This document shows positions 46,785-55,100 of a stretch of DNA of 64,000 nucleotides, piece by piece. Position 1 is the stretch's first letter, and the number at the start of each line of letters is the position of its first letter. The stretch lies in contig NZ_CP013118.1 of the NCBI RefSeq assembly GCF_001443605.1, forward strand, positions 4,489,001 to 4,553,000, given 5' to 3'. The notes under the pieces were generated by a model that had not been told where the DNA came from, did no database searches, and worked only from the letters and a program-made list of their open reading frames with translations. This DNA comes from Salinivirga cyanobacteriivorans. Lineage in GTDB: Bacteria; Bacteroidota; Bacteroidia; Bacteroidales; Salinivirgaceae. The position numbers were made by a program, and so were the translations under genes.

Positions 46785-47239
46785 ATTTTGTTGCTTTCGT
46801 TTAACTAAATGCGTGCTTTATGCCGTTTATCTGACTTGAATATATTGAAATGGCATTTCTACCATCAAAATCAGTTCCAGAAAATTGTGCACAATATAAC
46901 TGTTTTATAAGCAGACCTGAACTTTTTGCGATTAAAATTCACACATGTGAATATATAAATTCGTTTGGTATAAACAAAATTTATTGCTGGTAATGACTCC
47001 GTAATGTTTTTAATAAGAGCGAAAAATACTTATTTTGCTTATAAAAAGAAAATATATAAAACAAGTATGATTAAAATAATTATTAAACACACTTCGCCTT
47101 CCCGTAGCTTCGGCGGAGCGAGGCACGAACATGATTATTTGGAGCTTTACAGGTGAAAAGCTTTAAAACAGGGAATAGGAGGCTCCATCCCGATTGGTAT
47201 CGGGACAGTTAATGACCTTTGAAAATTAAAAATAAACAG
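46785..47239. other. Long intergenic region with palindromes and GC-rich repeat-like islands
   Basis: No gene is visible in 455 bp. It holds a 16-bp palindrome (46937-46952), and a GC-rich island CTTCGGCGGAGCGAGGC (47109-47125), unlike the AT-rich surroundings. A hairpin CCCGATTGGTATCGGGA lies just before the next gene. CCCGAT-type half-sites also occur in element X (34400). Such islands are common dispersed repeats in Bacteroidota (general knowledge), but I cannot test copy number. Confidence 0.45.
46937..46952. promoter_or_regulatory. Palindromic operator candidate between acyl-CoA ligase and small secreted protein
   Basis: ATTCACA-CA-TGTGAAT is an exact inverted repeat with a 2-nt centre, about 150 bp upstream of the ligase start. 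It resembles the TGTGA-type half-sites of CRP/FNR-family or other dimeric regulators. No regulator gene is nearby. Confidence 0.35.
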
Positions 47240-47914
47240 ATGAAACTTCTTTTTACTTCTTTGATTTTATTATTTGCGTATGTGTTAAATGGACAGGCTG
47301 TTGCTGAAAAATTCTATTTAGAAAGCGGAGCCATATATATTGGTACTGTAAAAGAACAAACGGATGAAATAATTACAATTCTAACCATTGATGGTAATAA
47401 GCTTAGTATAAGAAAGCAGGATATTATTAGAATTGAGCAACAAAAGTCAGCTACAGATCAAAAATCAGATAGTATTGCAATACCGGTTGGTTTTATTGAG
47501 GTAAATGCAGCATTTAATGGTAATGAATCTGATATAGGCGCAAATTTATACCGTATGGGATTTTATAGAGGTATCAGGATAAAGAGCAGGTTGTTTTTAA
47601 GTGCTGGCGGGAGCATAAGAGCTTATGGATTAAATACACTGCATGGACATACTTTAATTAGTGCCGATGGTAATTTCCGGTTTTATCATAAGTCAAAAGA
47701 CCACAGAGGCTTTTATTTAGGTTTTACTCCCGGGGTTTTGTTTAATATTACTAAAGATTTCAGGGCTGAAGGACATTCCCTGAATTTGAATGGAGGATGG
47801 ATCCTGAAATTGATTAATGATACACCTTTTTATTTAGGCGCAACCATGGAATTTTATGGAACAGGGGTGGAGCGTGGCGTTTTATTTGGTGTATCGGCTT
47901 CTGTAGGCATATAA
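47240..47914 (+). CDS. Hypothetical exported protein
   Basis: I start it at the ATG of MKLLFTSLILLFAYVLNGQA (47240), which gives a clean signal peptide. A TTG at 47219 would add seven basic residues. The 224-residue product has a short N-terminal module (about 20-75) reading FYLESGAIYIGTVKEQTDEIITILTIDGNKLSIRKQDIIRIE, an SH3-like motif seen in many Bacteroidota exported proteins. The C-terminal part has alternating strands (FRFYHKSKDHRGFYLGFTPGVLF; FYLGATMEFYGTGVERGVLFGVSASVGI) that resemble a small outer-membrane barrel. Function unknown. Confidence 0.72.
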   Translation: MKLLFTSLILLFAYVLNGQAVAEKFYLESGAIYIGTVKEQTDEIITILTIDGNKLSIRKQDIIRIEQQKSATDQKSDSIAIPVGFIEVNAAFNGNESDIGANLYRMGFYRGIRIKSRLFLSAGGSIRAYGLNTLHGHTLISADGNFRFYHKSKDHRGFYLGFTPGVLFNITKDFRAEGHSLNLNGGWILKLINDTPFYLGATMEFYGTGVERGVLFGVSASVGI

Positions 47915-48030
47915 TTTAAAAATTAATATCCTTTGGATTACACAGCCAAAAAAGCCAATTTATAAATAAATGAGAATATGGTTGTTACCTCAGGTGTTAC
48001 AAAAAAGTTGATTTTTTTTGGGTTACATTT

Positions 48031-48060
48031 TTGGCAGAAAAGATAAATACACTACATTTG
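48031..48060 (+). promoter_or_regulatory. Bacteroidota-type promoter of tRNA-Ser
   Basis: TTG (48031-48033, in TTTTTGG) is followed after exactly 19 nt by TACATTTG (48053-48060). This fits the Bacteroidota housekeeping pattern TTTG / TAnnTTTG. The tRNA begins 13 nt downstream. Confidence 0.75.
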
Positions 48061-48072
48061 CAACCGCGTTTA

Positions 48073-48157
48073 GGAGAGATGGCAGAGTGGTCGAATGCGG
48101 CGGTCTTGAAAACCGTTGTCCTTCACGGGACCGGGGGTTCGAATCCCTCTCTCTCCG
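48073..48157 (+). tRNA. tRNA-Ser (UGA anticodon)
   Basis: An 85-nt class II tRNA. The acceptor stem GGAGAGA pairs with TCTCTCC, and the anticodon loop CTTGAAA (48105-48111) presents TGA at 48107-48109, reading UCA codons. A long variable arm and the T-loop GGTTCGAATCC are present, and the discriminator base is G. The CCA end is not encoded (CAA follows). A promoter precedes it and a terminator follows. Confidence 0.97.
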
Positions 48158-48169
48158 CAAGGAGATAAA

Positions 48170-48198
48170 AGGAGCACAAAAAAGTGTTCCTTTTTTTT
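48170..48198 (+). terminator. Terminator of tRNA-Ser
   Basis: AGGAGCAC and GTGTTCCT form a stem with a run of eight T, 12 nt after the tRNA. The T-run overlaps the stop of the leftward histidine-kinase fragment. Confidence 0.75.
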
Positions 48199-49528
48199 AT
48201 TCCCTTTCCTGATCAGCCAATGGCAGTGTAAAGCTGAATTTTGTACCCCTTCCGTACTCGCTTTCAACTGAAATCTTTCCACCATTTTGAGTTATAAAGT
48301 CTTTACATAATTTTAATCCCAGGCCAATGCCTTTTTCAGAGTTAGTACCTCTCGTTGTATACGTTTCATCTTCACTGAATAATATGGCTATGTGCTCCTT
48401 TTTTATGCCGGTACCATTATCCTGTATTGCAATGTTTACAAATTTCTCAGATTTTTGCGCCTCTAGAACAACATTTCCTCCTTCTGAAGTGAATTTTAAT
48501 GCATTGGAAAGCAAGTTTCTGGTTATGGTGCTAACCATGTCGGGATCTGCATATATATTAAGTTGAGAGGGGATATTTTTGATTAGTTCAATGTTTTTTG
48601 TTTGTGCCATATTTTCCTGCAAACTGATATCTCGCTCGATGGTCTGCTTAAGGTTAATTTTTCGTGGATAGAAGTTTAATTGTCCTGTTTGAGCTCGTGA
48701 CCAGTCTAATAAGTTCTGAAGCAACTGAAATGCATCTTTTGAGGCGTTCTCAATAAATTTAAGCGACTTTTTAGTGTCTTTAGAGTCCATCTCATCCAGG
48801 TTCTCAATAAGCAAGTCCGACTGACCCAGAATTATATTAAATGGGTTGCGGAGGTCGTGTCCGATTATTGAAAATAATTTATCTTTTGTGTGGTTCAGTG
48901 TTTTAAGCTCTTTGTTTACAGTTTCAAGCATTGTGGCCTGCTGTTGAATTTCTTCTTTTTGTTTAATAACCTCCTGGGTTCGTTGCCTTACTTTTTGTTC
49001 AAGAGTATTATATAACTGTGCGTTTTCCAAAGAAATGGCCAGTTGCGTGCATAAAATAGAAAGCACATTTACTCTGTCCTGGGTAAAAAGGTTTTTATTT
49101 AGATTATTCTCCAGGTACAAAATACCGACAGTGCTGGCCTGTTTCAACACTGGTATGGCGACAAGCGATTTGATTTTGTGCTCTTTTACATAAGGATTAG
49201 AACCATAATAACTATTTGCCTGAGCATCGTTTAGTGTTATAATTTTATTGTTATTTATAACAGAGTTAATAATTGTTACAGGGAGTATTTTATCACTTAA
49301 ATCATAATGTGACAATGCTATTTTAATGTTATTCTGCTCAACATAACCCAATGCTTCGATTTTCCATGTTCCGGTATCTTTTTCATTCAATATTAGCACC
49401 CCTTTTTGTGCTCCGGCATGTTCCAGTATAATGGTCATTGTCTTTTTTAAAAGCTCTTCTGGTACTATTTCACTGCTTATGGTTTTCGCAGCATCAATTA
49501 TGGTGTCAATATCTGCAGATAATGCCAA
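48197..49528 (-). CDS. C-terminal fragment: GAF and histidine kinase domains
   Basis: This 443-residue frame starts at an internal Met in LALSADIDTIIDAAKTISSE, 62 codons after the TGA. It holds a GAF domain (about 10-165, GVLILNEKDTG, VAIPVLKQASTVGILYLENN), a coiled-coil linker (KQKEEIQQQATMLE), HisKA (FSIIGHDLRNPF) and HATPase (NLLSNALKFTSEGG, DNGTGIKKEH, GIGLGLKLCKDF). It could fold as a free cytoplasmic histidine kinase if translated. Whether it has any transcript is unknown. Treat it as part of the larger pseudogene. Confidence 0.7.
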   Translation of the reverse strand: MALSADIDTIIDAAKTISSEIVPEELLKKTMTIILEHAGAQKGVLILNEKDTGTWKIEALGYVEQNNIKIALSHYDLSDKILPVTIINSVINNNKIITLNDAQANSYYGSNPYVKEHKIKSLVAIPVLKQASTVGILYLENNLNKNLFTQDRVNVLSILCTQLAISLENAQLYNTLEQKVRQRTQEVIKQKEEIQQQATMLETVNKELKTLNHTKDKLFSIIGHDLRNPFNIILGQSDLLIENLDEMDSKDTKKSLKFIENASKDAFQLLQNLLDWSRAQTGQLNFYPRKINLKQTIERDISLQENMAQTKNIELIKNIPSQLNIYADPDMVSTITRNLLSNALKFTSEGGNVVLEAQKSEKFVNIAIQDNGTGIKKEHIAILFSEDETYTTRGTNSEKGIGLGLKLCKDFITQNGGKISVESEYGRGTKFSFTLPLADQERE

Positions 49529-49714
49529 TTGGGTTGAAGAGCTTTGTTTTGATATGGATGATGTTGCATCGGGGGTAGTAGCGATGATATTTGGAAAATT
49601 CCGTAGTAGTGCCAGGGCTTTTGCTTCTGCACCCCACTGTTTATATAGGCTATATGCTTCGTTTAAATATGTTTTTGCAGTTTTTTTATTGCGATGTTTT
49701 ATCCATGCTTTGCC

Positions 49715-51544
49715 TCATAGTTCATTGGCAAGTGCTTCTTCATGAATGAATCCGTTTTCTTTATACAACTCAATAGCTTCTTCATAAAGTTTAATAGCTT
49801 CTATTCCTTTCCCTAATATGCTTTGCTCCTCAGCTTTAATTAGCTTAAGCTGACCTTTGAAATTTATTGGGGCATGTTTGGCCCAAATTTGAAATTGCCT
49901 GATGTTTTTGTTTACTCTTTTTCGTATCTGTTTTTGTTGTTTTTTGCTTACCTGATGATAATTGGCAAGTAATGTAAGTGATTCAAAAAACCTAAAGTTG
50001 GCAAACATTAATAAACCTGCGACGCCCTTTTTGTATTTATCAGCTTTTTTCAATATTGAATAAGCCTGGCTGTAGCGATTAAAATAATAGGCTAATGTAA
50101 GCTTATCCAGATAAATCATTAGGAGTGAGGTGTCATCCTGTTCTTTTTCGTGATAGGCGATCATCTCATCTTCGTTGTATATTTCGCCCTTTAGCGTTTC
50201 CGGTTTATCAGAGGGTATAACGAAATTTGTGAAAAGTTGTAGTAGTACATCAAATTGACTTGCAGAAATTTTTTCATATACATCTGAGATTGACTTTTTT
50301 TGCACTGTTGTTCGCCCTATGAGGGTTTTGAGCTCATGTCCGGCCCTGAAGTAATAGTGGGCACCTGCAGCGGCAGCACTCATCATATATTCATAATCTC
50401 CTGTTTCTTCGGCAATTTTATAGGCATCCTGAAGATGCTTATTGGTCGTCTTTAAGGGCTCTTTCCAGGGCGATATTCCTACATTAAAAATGTAAAAAGC
50501 CTGGGCATAGTGTTCGCGTCCGCTAATTTTTTCAAACAGCTTCATTCCCAACTGTCCCAATTCATACGCCCTTGGAATATCTTTGAAAATAACGTTTGTT
50601 AATAATCCAAAAGTTATGAAACTGACTGGCGATATGGGAGCAACGCCATGTTTTAAAGTAATGTCGATGAGTTTAAATACAACCAAAGCAAAAAGGTTGG
50701 GGTTTGTGCGAAAGAGTACGGAAATAGTTTGTGCCATACTTCGCATTACCGCTAACTGAACAGGATTATTCATTGGAGGAAGGTCGGCGATATTGTTTAA
50801 AGATACTTTTTTTATTTTCCGCTTTGTTTTAAAAAATTCCAGGAGGAGTTTTAAAGAACCTGGTTGCTTCGGAAAGTGTATTCCTGCAATTTCTAGTAGG
50901 GCAAGCGTTTCATCGATAGCATCTTGTTGTCTGTTCTGAGCAATGAGCGACAACGTTCTTGTTTCATGTATACGAATTTTGTTCAATAGCGTAATTGCGT
51001 GGCTCTTACTTTCCTCCAGTAATTCCTCCATTTCCTGATGATTACCGTTGAGCGCTGCGACTTCGGCTAGTTCTGTATGGTATTCGAATATAAGTTCCTG
51101 GTTAAAACGTTCAAACCCTGTTTCTTGTAGTAGTTTAAAACCCCAATTGCAAAACCTGTATGCTGGTATTAAGGCTCCTGAGGTTTTAGCCTTTTTTGAG
51201 GCTTCTAGATTTGCATTTAAAGCAAGTTTTACATCTTTGTTTTCTAATGCTTTTTTACCTTTGTTCAGATGGGTGGCTAGTTCATAGATGTTTTCATGCT
51301 GAGTGTTTTCGCCTAATCCCGACTCTATTTCCAGACCAATTTTTTTGTGTATGTTAGCCTGCTCAACTGGCGACATTAATTCATAAATACCTGATTGTAT
51401 TTTATCGTGAATGAAGCGGAAATGTCTGGTTGTTGATGTTGGATCTAATTGAAGCTTTGCTTTGCCCTCTGCCGGAATAATCAGTGATTCTTGTTTTGCT
51501 TTTTCCAGGTTTATTCCAATTGCTTTGTTATCATTATTTATCAT
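49715..51544 (-). CDS. Middle fragment: TPR-like helical region, started by the IS
   Basis: A 609-residue frame whose first ATG (51542-51544) belongs to the end of the IS. The rest is native sequence in the correct frame (INNDNKAIGINLEKAK). The content is helical repeats of the kind between ATPase and GAF domains in these proteins (FRFIHDKIQSGIYELMSP, ALEIAGIHFPKQPGSLKLLLEFFKTKRK, LYEEAIELYKENGFIHEEALANEL). It ends at the premature TGA. No catalytic motif is visible. Confidence 0.65.
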   Translation of the reverse strand: MINNDNKAIGINLEKAKQESLIIPAEGKAKLQLDPTSTTRHFRFIHDKIQSGIYELMSPVEQANIHKKIGLEIESGLGENTQHENIYELATHLNKGKKALENKDVKLALNANLEASKKAKTSGALIPAYRFCNWGFKLLQETGFERFNQELIFEYHTELAEVAALNGNHQEMEELLEESKSHAITLLNKIRIHETRTLSLIAQNRQQDAIDETLALLEIAGIHFPKQPGSLKLLLEFFKTKRKIKKVSLNNIADLPPMNNPVQLAVMRSMAQTISVLFRTNPNLFALVVFKLIDITLKHGVAPISPVSFITFGLLTNVIFKDIPRAYELGQLGMKLFEKISGREHYAQAFYIFNVGISPWKEPLKTTNKHLQDAYKIAEETGDYEYMMSAAAAGAHYYFRAGHELKTLIGRTTVQKKSISDVYEKISASQFDVLLQLFTNFVIPSDKPETLKGEIYNEDEMIAYHEKEQDDTSLLMIYLDKLTLAYYFNRYSQAYSILKKADKYKKGVAGLLMFANFRFFESLTLLANYHQVSKKQQKQIRKRVNKNIRQFQIWAKHAPINFKGQLKLIKAEEQSILGKGIEAIKLYEEAIELYKENGFIHEEALANEL

Positions 51545-51643
51545 TACTGTCCGATAAAAGCACGGAATTGATCAATTGATTTTTCAAAACTATGATTTTC
51601 TGAGAATTAAGGTTTGCATTTAATGAATTTTTTAAAGTAAGCC

Positions 51644-52843
51644 TCAGAATAGAGAGGGCTGCATCAATTCGTCATAAGTTTTCTGCCAATCTTTGTCCGG
51701 ATGCTCAAGAAACCTGAATAAATGAATGTAGTTAAACAAATGAATTTTACAGAAGCTAACTAAATTGGAAAACGCCCATTTCCTCTTGAGCGTTTTTTGG
51801 ATAACAGTCATCAATAGGTTTGCGATTAAGGCACAGTATATCTGTATTTTAATCGCATTTTCATTGTCCCCGAGAAAATATTTTAGCGGGAAATTTTGTT
51901 TTAATTGTTTGAACAGAAGTTCAATTTGCCATCGTAGTTTGTAAATAGCAGCTATTAAATCAGCCCTCATTTCAAACAAGTTAGTTAAAAACTCAAACCG
52001 TCTTTTAAGGTTTCTGTCGTAGAACTGGACTTTACGCAGCTTTAAAGGGCGTGTGTTATTCTCATATTTTACCTGAACTTCTATGATTTCATCTTTTTCA
52101 ACCCCACTATGAATATGTTCTTCTATCTTACAATCATTTAGCGTTTTATATGCTGCATTGTCTTTTATTCGGGTGACAAAACCTGTATCTGTTTGCGAAA
52201 ATTTATCAAAGGCTTTGTAGTCATTATAGCCTTTGTCAAATACGTATATTGTGTTTGCATTATGCTTAAGACTATTTAACAATACATGGTCATGAGTGGC
52301 AGCACTGGTGAGCCAAACCATCTTGGGTGCAGTTTCGTCTACATTTATCGTTGCATGAAGTTTTATACCGCCTTTCTTTTTACCGGTTTTAGGATGCCGT
52401 CCAACACACTTCAATATATCCTTAAACAAACTGATGGTTGAGCTGTCAATAATCTCTACTTGTTTGTTTATTACATCTTTAATTCTGCTGTCCGAAATAT
52501 AATGACCATATTGTTTGAGTAGCTTATTGTAGATTTCTCCGAACACATCACAATCTCTACGTTTATTTGAATCTGACAAGGTACTTTTCTTTGGAATATG
52601 ATTTAACTGAAAATGTTTGGTTTTACCTGATAAACCAAGCATTGCGCCACTTACTTCGCGTAAAGATGTGCATTTAGCAAAAGAACAAAACAGCATGCTA
52701 ATTAAGTGATCTTTAGTTTTAAACTTCTTTACATAGTGATCCGAACCGTGCTTTTTTGCACTTGCAGTAATGATTTTTGAATCAATTAAGGAAATCAGCT
52801 GTCCGAAAACCGATGTTCCAAAAAAATGTGTAGTTTTATCCAT
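51644..52843 (-). CDS. IS4-type DDE transposase (copy 2)
   Basis: A 399-residue intact transposase. It carries the same Asp133, Asp203 and Glu308 triad as copy 1 and differs at residues 4 (Thr), 27 (Ala) and 33 (Gly). All nucleotide differences I could find in the coding part fall in its first 200 or so bases. Beyond that the two genes read the same. This suggests a mosaic origin rather than steady divergence. Confidence 0.95.
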   Translation of the reverse strand: MDKTTHFFGTSVFGQLISLIDSKIITASAKKHGSDHYVKKFKTKDHLISMLFCSFAKCTSLREVSGAMLGLSGKTKHFQLNHIPKKSTLSDSNKRRDCDVFGEIYNKLLKQYGHYISDSRIKDVINKQVEIIDSSTISLFKDILKCVGRHPKTGKKKGGIKLHATINVDETAPKMVWLTSAATHDHVLLNSLKHNANTIYVFDKGYNDYKAFDKFSQTDTGFVTRIKDNAAYKTLNDCKIEEHIHSGVEKDEIIEVQVKYENNTRPLKLRKVQFYDRNLKRRFEFLTNLFEMRADLIAAIYKLRWQIELLFKQLKQNFPLKYFLGDNENAIKIQIYCALIANLLMTVIQKTLKRKWAFSNLVSFCKIHLFNYIHLFRFLEHPDKDWQKTYDELMQPSLF

Positions 52844-52881
52844 AAGTAGAGTGTTTGTGGTAAAACAAATCTACTAAAAAA

Positions 52882-52916
52882 GAGAGAAGGAAGGCTACTG
52901 CAGTCTTCCTCCTCTC
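52882..52916 (-). terminator. Leader hairpin of IS copy 2
   Basis: Reading leftward, GAGAGGAGGAAG pairs with CTTCCTTCTCTC and is followed by a run of T: a terminator-like hairpin before the transposase start. It sits where copy 1 has a different hairpin. Confidence 0.6.
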
Positions 52917-54861
52917 AAATTTTTATCGGACAACAGTGATTATTTATTATAATTGATACAGATTTTTCATCAAATGTGGCTCCAAAGCATGAAGCAACTT
53001 TTAATATTTCGGTAACTTCGTCATCCAGATTTTTTATTTTTTCTTTAAGCAAATCTGCAATGTCTCCAGATATGTTCTGATTCCTGATTTTTTCTAAATC
53101 CCAGGACCAGACGTTTGTGTGCGGCTCCAGACGTATAAGTTTTTGATCATACAGGCTGTTGAGGTATTCGATTATAAAATAGGGATTGCCCATTGTGCGG
53201 GTCTCTAAGATTTGCAACAAGCCTTCTGTGTTTTTTTTCGTATTGAAAATATCTGAAACAAAAAGCTTAATGTCACTTCTGGACAATGGTTTTAGTTCAA
53301 GTTTTTTAAAGTTGGAGCCCGTTTGCTCTATTTTATTAATAGTTGCATTCAAAGCCAAATTTTGATCTGCTTCTTCTTTTCTAAACGATCCAATGAAACA
53401 GAATGCATTATTTGTAAGATCGACTGTTAGTTTTTGAATGATGTCAAGAGATGCTTTATCGGCCCATTGCAGGTCATCCAGGAAAATAATCAATGGCCGT
53501 CCGGGGATGGCAAATAGTTTAAAAAATTTTTCTATGGTTTGGGCTAAACGCTGGGCTGAGTCATTAAGGTTTATACTGAGTCTGGTGTAGTTTTCGCTGG
53601 TGATCGATTTAAGACCTGGTGCCAGTTCATGCAATAAATAAATGTTATTACCCAATGATTCTGAAATACTTTCGCTAAAACTATTAATTTCTTTTTCTTT
53701 TTGGGCGAGCACATAATCGGCAATCTGTTGTATCAATTGACCAATTGCCTGAAAAGGTTTCTCCTGCTCATACTGCTCAAATTTTCCACTAACAAATAAA
53801 ACGGGCTGATTATCAATGTTCTCTTTTATAAATTCGACTAACCTGGTTTTACCTATACCTGAATATCCTTCTTTGAAAATGTTTTGGCTCTGTGATTTTC
53901 GTGCAGCATTAATGGCATTTTTGAGGTAGTTAATTTCTTCTTCTCTGCCATATATTTTTTGTGGTAACTGAAATTGTTGGTTTATATCATATTTTCCTAT
54001 GCTGTAATTTTTTGCCAGGTGAGGGTAATCTACTACCTGAATACATTTTTCTATATCTTTTATTAGACCTAAACCACTCTGGTATCTTAAAGCCGGGTCT
54101 TTTTGTAAAAGTTTATCAACCACTTCAGAAACCAGCTGTGGTATTTCCGGATGGATATCAGACAGTTTAAGGGGTTGCCTGGCAATATGTGCATGAATCC
54201 ATTCTCTTGTATTATCTGCTGTAAATGGTAATGTACCCGTTAGCAATTCATAGATGGTAACACCAAAAGAGTAGAAATCTGAGCGGTAATTAGGCTTAAT
54301 TTCCAGGCGTCCTGTTTGCTCCGGCGATATGTATGCAAAGGTTCCTGAAACAAAATCTTTTTCTCCTGACTCATTTTCTAAAGTATTGTTTTCAGCGAGG
54401 CTAAAATCAATCAATTTAAGTGTGCCTGTCGATGAATTGTAGATAATATTCTTTGCATTAATATCATAATGGGTTATTTGCTGTCTGTGTATATCTGACA
54501 GACCCAATGCAATTGCCCTCACTATTTTTAATGCGTTTTTAAGTTGTTTTTTATTGGTAACGGGGGTATGTTCCTGCAGGTAGTTTTTTAGTGTTGTTCC
54601 CGATATATCTTCAAGTACAAGAATTCCTTTATCATCTGCTTCAAAAAAATCGAGCGCTTTTATTACGTGAGCTGACGCTATGCTCTTAAGCAGTTTAAAC
54701 TCTTTATTTAGTTGCTCCAGCGTATTTCTGTTTTGAGCTGCATTCTCAACAATTTTTAATACAACACTGCTGTTTTCATTATTAACAGCTCTATAGGCAT
54801 TATATTTTAAGCCCTCAGCAAGTGTATCTATTATTTTATAATTTCCTGCTTTTTTTATCAT
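52915..54861 (-). CDS. N-terminal fragment: Ser/Thr kinase and AAA ATPase domains
   Basis: A 648-residue frame, the 5' part of the broken gene. Its last seven residues (HCCPIKI) come from the IS end. The kinase domain has Lys36 (VVLKIV), a catalytic loop HYDINAKN (131-138) and DFS (152-154) where most kinases have DFG. SPEQTGR takes the place of the APE motif. These variants occur in this family. The ATPase follows (GYSGIGKT at 332-339, LDDLQWAD at 461-467). The fragment could in principle be made from the native promoter, but it lacks all output domains. Confidence 0.72.
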   Translation of the reverse strand: MIKKAGNYKIIDTLAEGLKYNAYRAVNNENSSVVLKIVENAAQNRNTLEQLNKEFKLLKSIASAHVIKALDFFEADDKGILVLEDISGTTLKNYLQEHTPVTNKKQLKNALKIVRAIALGLSDIHRQQITHYDINAKNIIYNSSTGTLKLIDFSLAENNTLENESGEKDFVSGTFAYISPEQTGRLEIKPNYRSDFYSFGVTIYELLTGTLPFTADNTREWIHAHIARQPLKLSDIHPEIPQLVSEVVDKLLQKDPALRYQSGLGLIKDIEKCIQVVDYPHLAKNYSIGKYDINQQFQLPQKIYGREEEINYLKNAINAARKSQSQNIFKEGYSGIGKTRLVEFIKENIDNQPVLFVSGKFEQYEQEKPFQAIGQLIQQIADYVLAQKEKEINSFSESISESLGNNIYLLHELAPGLKSITSENYTRLSINLNDSAQRLAQTIEKFFKLFAIPGRPLIIFLDDLQWADKASLDIIQKLTVDLTNNAFCFIGSFRKEEADQNLALNATINKIEQTGSNFKKLELKPLSRSDIKLFVSDIFNTKKNTEGLLQILETRTMGNPYFIIEYLNSLYDQKLIRLEPHTNVWSWDLEKIRNQNISGDIADLLKEKIKNLDDEVTEILKVASCFGATFDEKSVSIIINNHCCPIKI

Positions 54862-55100
54862 CTCTTTACCTGTGTTGTATTTTCAAGGAAAATTGAAAAA
54901 AGGCATTGTGATTTTTTTTAAGAAGGTATTTTTACCTGTATGTTTATCCTCCAATATAGATATTATCTATGAAAAGTAAAAATCTTTAGCCATCGTGCTA
55001 ATAGATCATTTGTTTTGAATGATTTTATTGTATTTATAGCAGATGATGACAATAATAGTTTTCTTCAGATCATTATCTTTGATGCTTTTAATGATAAATT

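Larger units (their letters stand above)
51542..52938 (-). mobile_element. IS4-type insertion sequence, copy 2 (1397 bp)
   Basis: The same element as at 541-1936, inverted relative to the window. Its ends are CATTACTGTCCGATAAAA (from 51542) and, on the opposite strand, CACTGTTGTCCGATAAAA (52938 leftward). A 9-bp target duplication ATTATTTAT flanks it (51533-51541 and 52939-52947). It again has the same orientation as the gene it interrupts. Its leader sequence differs strongly from copy 1. Confidence 0.95.
48197..54861 (-). pseudogene. Giant Ser/Thr kinase - AAA ATPase - TPR - GAF - histidine kinase gene, broken by an IS and a nonsense codon
   Basis: Removing the IS (51542-52938) and one copy of its 9-bp duplication joins the flanks in frame, giving 1,753 codons read leftward. 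The order is the known one of large signalling ATPases with an N-terminal protein kinase: kinase (about 1-275), STAND/AAA module (Walker A EGYSGIGKT at 331-339, Walker B LIIFLDDLQWAD), a long TPR-like helical region, GAF, HisKA (IIGHDLRNPFNIIL) and HATPase (DNGTGI, GIGLGLKLC). A second lesion is an in-frame TGA at 49715-49717 between the TPR region and the GAF domain. Frame and homology-like sequence (GKAWIKHRNKKTAKTYLNEAYSLYKQWGAEAKAL) continue past it. The gene is therefore very likely inactive. Confidence 0.85.

Noticed and set aside
48018-48212. Frame running through tRNA-Ser
   Set aside because: It overlaps the tRNA, its promoter and terminator. Its sequence is a translation of tRNA structure.
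49431-49745. Frame opposite the kinase pseudogene at the TGA
   Set aside because: It lies antisense to the GAF/TPR junction, has no recognisable domain, and is explained by the minus-strand gene.
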